This document shows, piece by piece, positions 6,099-8,737 of a stretch of DNA of 8,737 nt. The stretch is from Streptomyces sp. NRRL WC-3549 (GTDB lineage Bacteria; Actinomycetota; Actinomycetes; Streptomycetales; Streptomycetaceae). Position 1 is the stretch's first letter. The number at the start of each line of letters is the position of its first letter. The stretch is taken from positions 5,603-14,339 of the forward strand of contig NZ_KL585442.1 in the NCBI RefSeq assembly GCF_000721935.1, read 5' to 3'. A model generated the notes under the pieces. It had not been told where the DNA came from, ran no database searches, and was given only the letters and a program-made list of their open reading frames with translations. A program made the position numbers and the translations under genes.

Positions 6099-7160
6099 TC
6101 AGCCAGGCGCGGGCAGCGCCCTGAGCGCGGTCTGCGCCTCGGCCATGATCCGCTCGACCAGTTCCGAGCAGGACGGCAGGTCGTCGATCAGCCCCGCCAC
6201 CTGGCCCGAGGCCATGACCCCGATGTCCGTACGCCCCTCGACCAGTGAGGCCTTGAGCAGCATCGGCGTGTTGGCGGCCAGCAGCACCTGGCTCCACGTC
6301 AGTTCCTTGCCGTGCTTCATCGCCAGTCCGTCCCGCACGAGCTGGGGCCAGCTCGCACCCGTCTCCTTCCGGAAGGCCGAGGCGTGCCGCAGTGCCCGCA
6401 GCGTCGAGGCCGCACGCCCGGAGCGCTCCAGCGCGTCGACCATGGCGGTGCGCAGCATGCGGTGCGGCAGCCCGTCCACCTGGGTCGTGACGGTCACGTC
6501 CTTGACGCCGGCCGCCAGGTACTTCGCCTTCACCGCATCGGGGACCGTGCTGTCGGAGGTGAGCAGGAAGCGCGTACCCATCCCGACCCCGGCCGCCCCG
6601 AAGGCGAGCGCGGCGACCAGGCCGCGGCCGTCGTGGAAGCCGCCCGCCGCGATCACCGGGATGTCCACCGCGTCCACGACCTGGGGGAGCAGCACGGTGG
6701 TGGCCACGTCTCCGGTGTGGCCGCCCCCCTCGCCGCCCTGCACCATCACCGCGTCGGCCCCCCAGGCGGCGACCTTCTCCGCGTGCCTGCGGGCCCCGAT
6801 GGAGGGGATGACGACGACACCGGCGTCCTTGAGGCGGGCGATCAGCTCCTTCGAGGGCGCGAGGGCGAAGGACGCGACCCGCACCCCCTCCTCCACGATC
6901 ACCCGTACCCGCTCGTCCGCGTCCCCCGCGTCGGCCCGCAGATTGACGCCGAACGGCGCCGACGTACGGGCCTTGACCTCGCGGACGGCGGCCCGCAACT
7001 GGTCCACGGTCATCGTGGCGGAGGCGAGGATGCCGAGCGCCCCCGCGTTCGCCGAGGCGGAGACGAGGCGCGGACCGGCCACCCAGCCCATGCCGGTCTG
7101 CACGATCGGGTACCGGACCCCGGTGAGGTCGGTGAGCGCGGTACGGAAGGGTCCGCTCAT
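6099..7160 (-). CDS. ipdC: Nitronate monooxygenase-family flavoprotein, IpdC-like
   Basis: A 353-residue TIM-barrel flavoprotein of the nitronate monooxygenase / 2-nitropropane dioxygenase family. FMN-site elements are visible: PIVQTGMGWVAGP near the N-terminus (18-30), QGGEGGGHTG (141-150) with the conserved His148, AAGGFHDGRG (171-180) and GMGTRFLLTSDS (193-204). Its size matches mycobacterial IpdC. Its ATG overlaps the ipdB stop as ATGA, so it is the last gene of an ipdA-ipdB-ipdC operon. In M. tuberculosis IpdC is required for steroid C/D-ring breakdown and is thought to act on the 5-hydroxy indane-CoA intermediates as a flavin-dependent oxidoreductase. Without the ipdAB context it would be called simply a nitronate monooxygenase; with it, IpdC is much more likely. 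Confidence 0.9.
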   Translation of the reverse strand: MSGPFRTALTDLTGVRYPIVQTGMGWVAGPRLVSASANAGALGILASATMTVDQLRAAVREVKARTSAPFGVNLRADAGDADERVRVIVEEGVRVASFALAPSKELIARLKDAGVVVIPSIGARRHAEKVAAWGADAVMVQGGEGGGHTGDVATTVLLPQVVDAVDIPVIAAGGFHDGRGLVAALAFGAAGVGMGTRFLLTSDSTVPDAVKAKYLAAGVKDVTVTTQVDGLPHRMLRTAMVDALERSGRAASTLRALRHASAFRKETGASWPQLVRDGLAMKHGKELTWSQVLLAANTPMLLKASLVEGRTDIGVMASGQVAGLIDDLPSCSELVERIMAEAQTALRALPAPG

Positions 7161-7936
7161 GCCGGGACCTCGCGGTCGCGCAGCCCCTTCGGGTCGATCA
7201 CCTCGCGGATCAGGCGCAGTTCGGTCTCGGTGGGCTCCCGGGTGAGAGGTACCTCGTCGGGGACCGCGAGGGCGAAGCCGGTGGCCGCGGTGACCTGATC
7301 GAGGCTCACCCCGGGGTACAGCGAACGCAGCCGCATCGTGCGGTCGGGCGTCTCGAAGTCGAAGACACCCAGGTTGGTGATCACGCCAGGGAGCCGGTGG
7401 TAGCGGGTCGCGGACGGGCCGGCCGCCGCCGCCCGGTCGTAGCCGACCCCGCTCACCATGTCCACGTGTTCCACGAACACCCGGGACGAGTGCTTCGGCA
7501 CCCAGTAACTCGTCGGGTTGTTCAAGGTGTTGACGGGAGCGCCCCGTACCCCGAGGAGCTGCCGGGTGGGCCGGGACCAGTCGCCGATGCAGGAGATGTT
7601 CTGGTTGCCGTGCCGGTCGAGCTGGCTGGCGCCCATCATCACGTGCCGGCGGCCGGTGGCGGTCAGCGTGAGGTGCCCGCGGAACGGCAGCCAGCCCTCG
7701 ACGCTCCCCGGCCGCTCGCCGACGGCGGGGGTGTCACCCATCAGCAGCGCCTCCCCGTCGGTCAGCAGCAGATCCGGCGAGAAGGTGAGCTTGGCCAGGC
7801 GTGCCCCGATCGCCGGGACGGGGCCCATCGGGCTGGCGAGGATCTCCCCCGCGTCCCGCCATGCCTCGGCGCAGGCCACCACGCAGTACTCGGCACGGCT
7901 CACCGCCGGGAGGCCGGTGGACTCGGTGACGCTCAT
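7157..7936 (-). CDS. ipdB: COCHEA-CoA hydrolase beta subunit, IpdB
   Basis: The true start is ATG 7936, overlapping the ipdA stop as ATGA and preceded by GGAGG (plus-strand 7941-7945). The 259-residue product belongs to the class I CoA-transferase beta-subunit fold. Segments typical of IpdB are CAEAWRDAGEILASPMGPV (22-40), LLLTDGEALL (56-65), GRRHVMMGASQLDRHGNQN (95-113), ITNLGVFDF (186-194) and VIDPKGLRDRE (246-256). With IpdA it forms an enzyme that, despite the transferase fold, hydrolytically opens the last steroid ring of COCHEA-CoA. The frame stays open far upstream on the same strand, to about 8482, but that extension lies wholly inside ipdA in another frame and is not IpdB-like. The adjacent full ipdA and ipdC make the identity firm. 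Confidence 0.93.
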   Translation of the reverse strand: MSVTESTGLPAVSRAEYCVVACAEAWRDAGEILASPMGPVPAIGARLAKLTFSPDLLLTDGEALLMGDTPAVGERPGSVEGWLPFRGHLTLTATGRRHVMMGASQLDRHGNQNISCIGDWSRPTRQLLGVRGAPVNTLNNPTSYWVPKHSSRVFVEHVDMVSGVGYDRAAAAGPSATRYHRLPGVITNLGVFDFETPDRTMRLRSLYPGVSLDQVTAATGFALAVPDEVPLTREPTETELRLIREVIDPKGLRDREVPA

Positions 7937-8737
7937 GCTTCCTCCAGGTGGAACGCGGTGACGGCGGCCTGGTAGGCGGCCTCGTCCCCGGACAGGAACC
8001 GTTCGACGAAGGCCGGCCACGCTTCCGGGTCGCGGGCCGCCCGGACGTAGGCGAGTTGGAAGGACTCGTCCCGGTCGTGGTCGGGCACGCAGGACGTGAA
8101 GTGGGCGCCGTTCGGCGTCTCCACGACCCCGTCCACGAACAGGCGCTTCACCAGCAGGGTCTGCGGCCCGTGCTCCTTGAGCAGGTCCGCCGTCTCCACG
8201 ATCCGCTCGCACGAGACGTACGCCTGGTCGGCCGCCTCGCAGAACAGGTCGTCGAAGTACGGATCGGGGCCCAGGTACTGGCCGTTGCCCTGCGCGTCGG
8301 ACCGGTTGAGATGGACCAGGGCCGCGTCCAGCCGCAGCGCCGGGGCGGCGACCAGCTCCTCCCCGTCCTCGTACGGCGACGTCACCGTACGCAGTGCCGG
8401 GTTGACCGCCATCAGGTCGGAGCCGAGCCCGGCGCGCACCGGCATGAAGGGCAGCCGCTGCGCCCCCGCCGTCAGGCCCCACATCATCATCGCCTCGTCG
8501 AGCTCGACCATCTCGAACGCGCCGCGCTGCCGGGCCGCCGTGAAGTGCGGCTCCAGCGGTATGGAGTCGAGCGTCCCGAACGCCGCGACGAGCTTGCGGA
8601 TCTTCCCCGCCGCCGCGAGCAGTCCCACGTCCGGGCCGCCGTACGACACCACGGTCAGGTCGGTGAGGTCCGAGCGCAGGAGCGCCCGCACCAGGGCCAT
8701 CGGCTTACGGCGCGAGCCCCAGCCGCCGATGCCGATC
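7933..8737 (-). CDS. ipdA: COCHEA-CoA hydrolase alpha subunit, IpdA (5' end beyond window)
   Basis: The frame runs from the stop at 7933-7935 through the window end, so the N-terminus is missing. An ATG at 8700 is internal: codons upstream of it encode IGIGGWGSRRKP, the glycine-rich start of the CoA-transferase alpha-subunit fold in IpdA. Further family segments are SDLTDLTVVSYGGPDVGLL (10-28 counted from that Met), QRLPFMPVRAGLGSDL (81-96), LRLDAALVHLNRSDAQGNGQ (122-141) and GPDPYFDDLF (144-153). About 268 residues are visible against roughly 290 in M. tuberculosis IpdA, so only some 15-25 codons are absent. It partners IpdB in hydrolytic opening of the last steroid ring. It is upstream of ipdB in the minus-strand operon, whose promoter and probable KstR2 operator lie past the end of this window. 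Confidence 0.93.
   Translation of the reverse strand, partial: IGIGGWGSRRKPMALVRALLRSDLTDLTVVSYGGPDVGLLAAAGKIRKLVAAFGTLDSIPLEPHFTAARQRGAFEMVELDEAMMMWGLTAGAQRLPFMPVRAGLGSDLMAVNPALRTVTSPYEDGEELVAAPALRLDAALVHLNRSDAQGNGQYLGPDPYFDDLFCEAADQAYVSCERIVETADLLKEHGPQTLLVKRLFVDGVVETPNGAHFTSCVPDHDRDESFQLAYVRAARDPEAWPAFVERFLSGDEAAYQAAVTAFHLEEA

Noticed and set aside
6094..7245. 383-codon plus-strand frame opposite ipdC
   Set aside because: It is Ser/Thr/Ala/Arg-rich shadow sequence opposite a well-supported flavoprotein and runs across the ipdC/ipdB junction.
7937..8482. N-terminal extension of ipdB upstream of 7936
   Set aside because: The extension overlaps ipdA in another frame and is Arg/Gly/Pro-rich; the ATG at 7936 with GGAGG and an ATGA overlap is far better.
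8698..8700. ATG at 8700 as the start of ipdA
   Set aside because: Codons upstream of it encode the conserved GGWGSRRKP segment, so the gene continues beyond the window.

Overview
The window comes from a high-GC actinomycete, most likely Streptomyces or a close relative. The signs are very GC-rich third codon positions, GTG starts, 4-base start/stop overlaps, and a neighbouring XRE-DUF5753 / DUF397 / SpoIIAB-like ATPase set of the kind Streptomyces carries in many copies. No rRNA, tRNA, insertion sequence or CRISPR array is visible.

Three blocks can be read. (1) Positions 1-2882, plus strand, hold a tight operon: the 3' end of an acyl-CoA dehydrogenase (FadE30-like), a short-chain dehydrogenase (IpdF-like), a TetR regulator (KstR2-like) and a thiolase (FadA6-like). 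(2) Positions 2916-6014 hold four genes unrelated to steroid metabolism: a DUF4157 (eCIS-core) protein with a possible nuclease-like C-terminal domain, a DUF397 protein, an XRE/DUF5753 regulator and, divergently, a HATPase_c_2-type ATP-binding protein. (3) Positions 6099-8737, minus strand, hold ipdA (5' end beyond the window), ipdB and ipdC, joined by ATGA overlaps.

Blocks 1 and 3 belong to one pathway, degradation of the last two steroid rings (C and D) through HIP-CoA. The order fadE30-ipdF-kstR2-fadA6 and the ipdA-ipdB-ipdC run match, from memory, the KstR2 regulon of Mycobacterium tuberculosis. In the published mycobacterial scheme IpdAB opens the last ring of COCHEA-CoA, FadA6 thiolyses the resulting chain, FadE30, IpdF and IpdC act earlier on the indane intermediates, and KstR2 represses the genes until HIP-CoA accumulates. 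FadD3 and EchA20, also needed, are not in this window. The two operons converge, so their promoters and probable KstR2 operators lie outside it.

The central block is the accessory part. The DUF4157 protein resembles an effector of an extracellular contractile injection system, yet no sheath, tube or baseplate gene is nearby. The XRE/DUF397/ATPase set is a WhiJ-like regulatory triad whose 215-base divergent promoter region carries three CCCGTAC repeats at exact 11-base spacing and a 14-base dyad. A strong bidirectional terminator-like hairpin (6047-6078) separates this block from ipdC.
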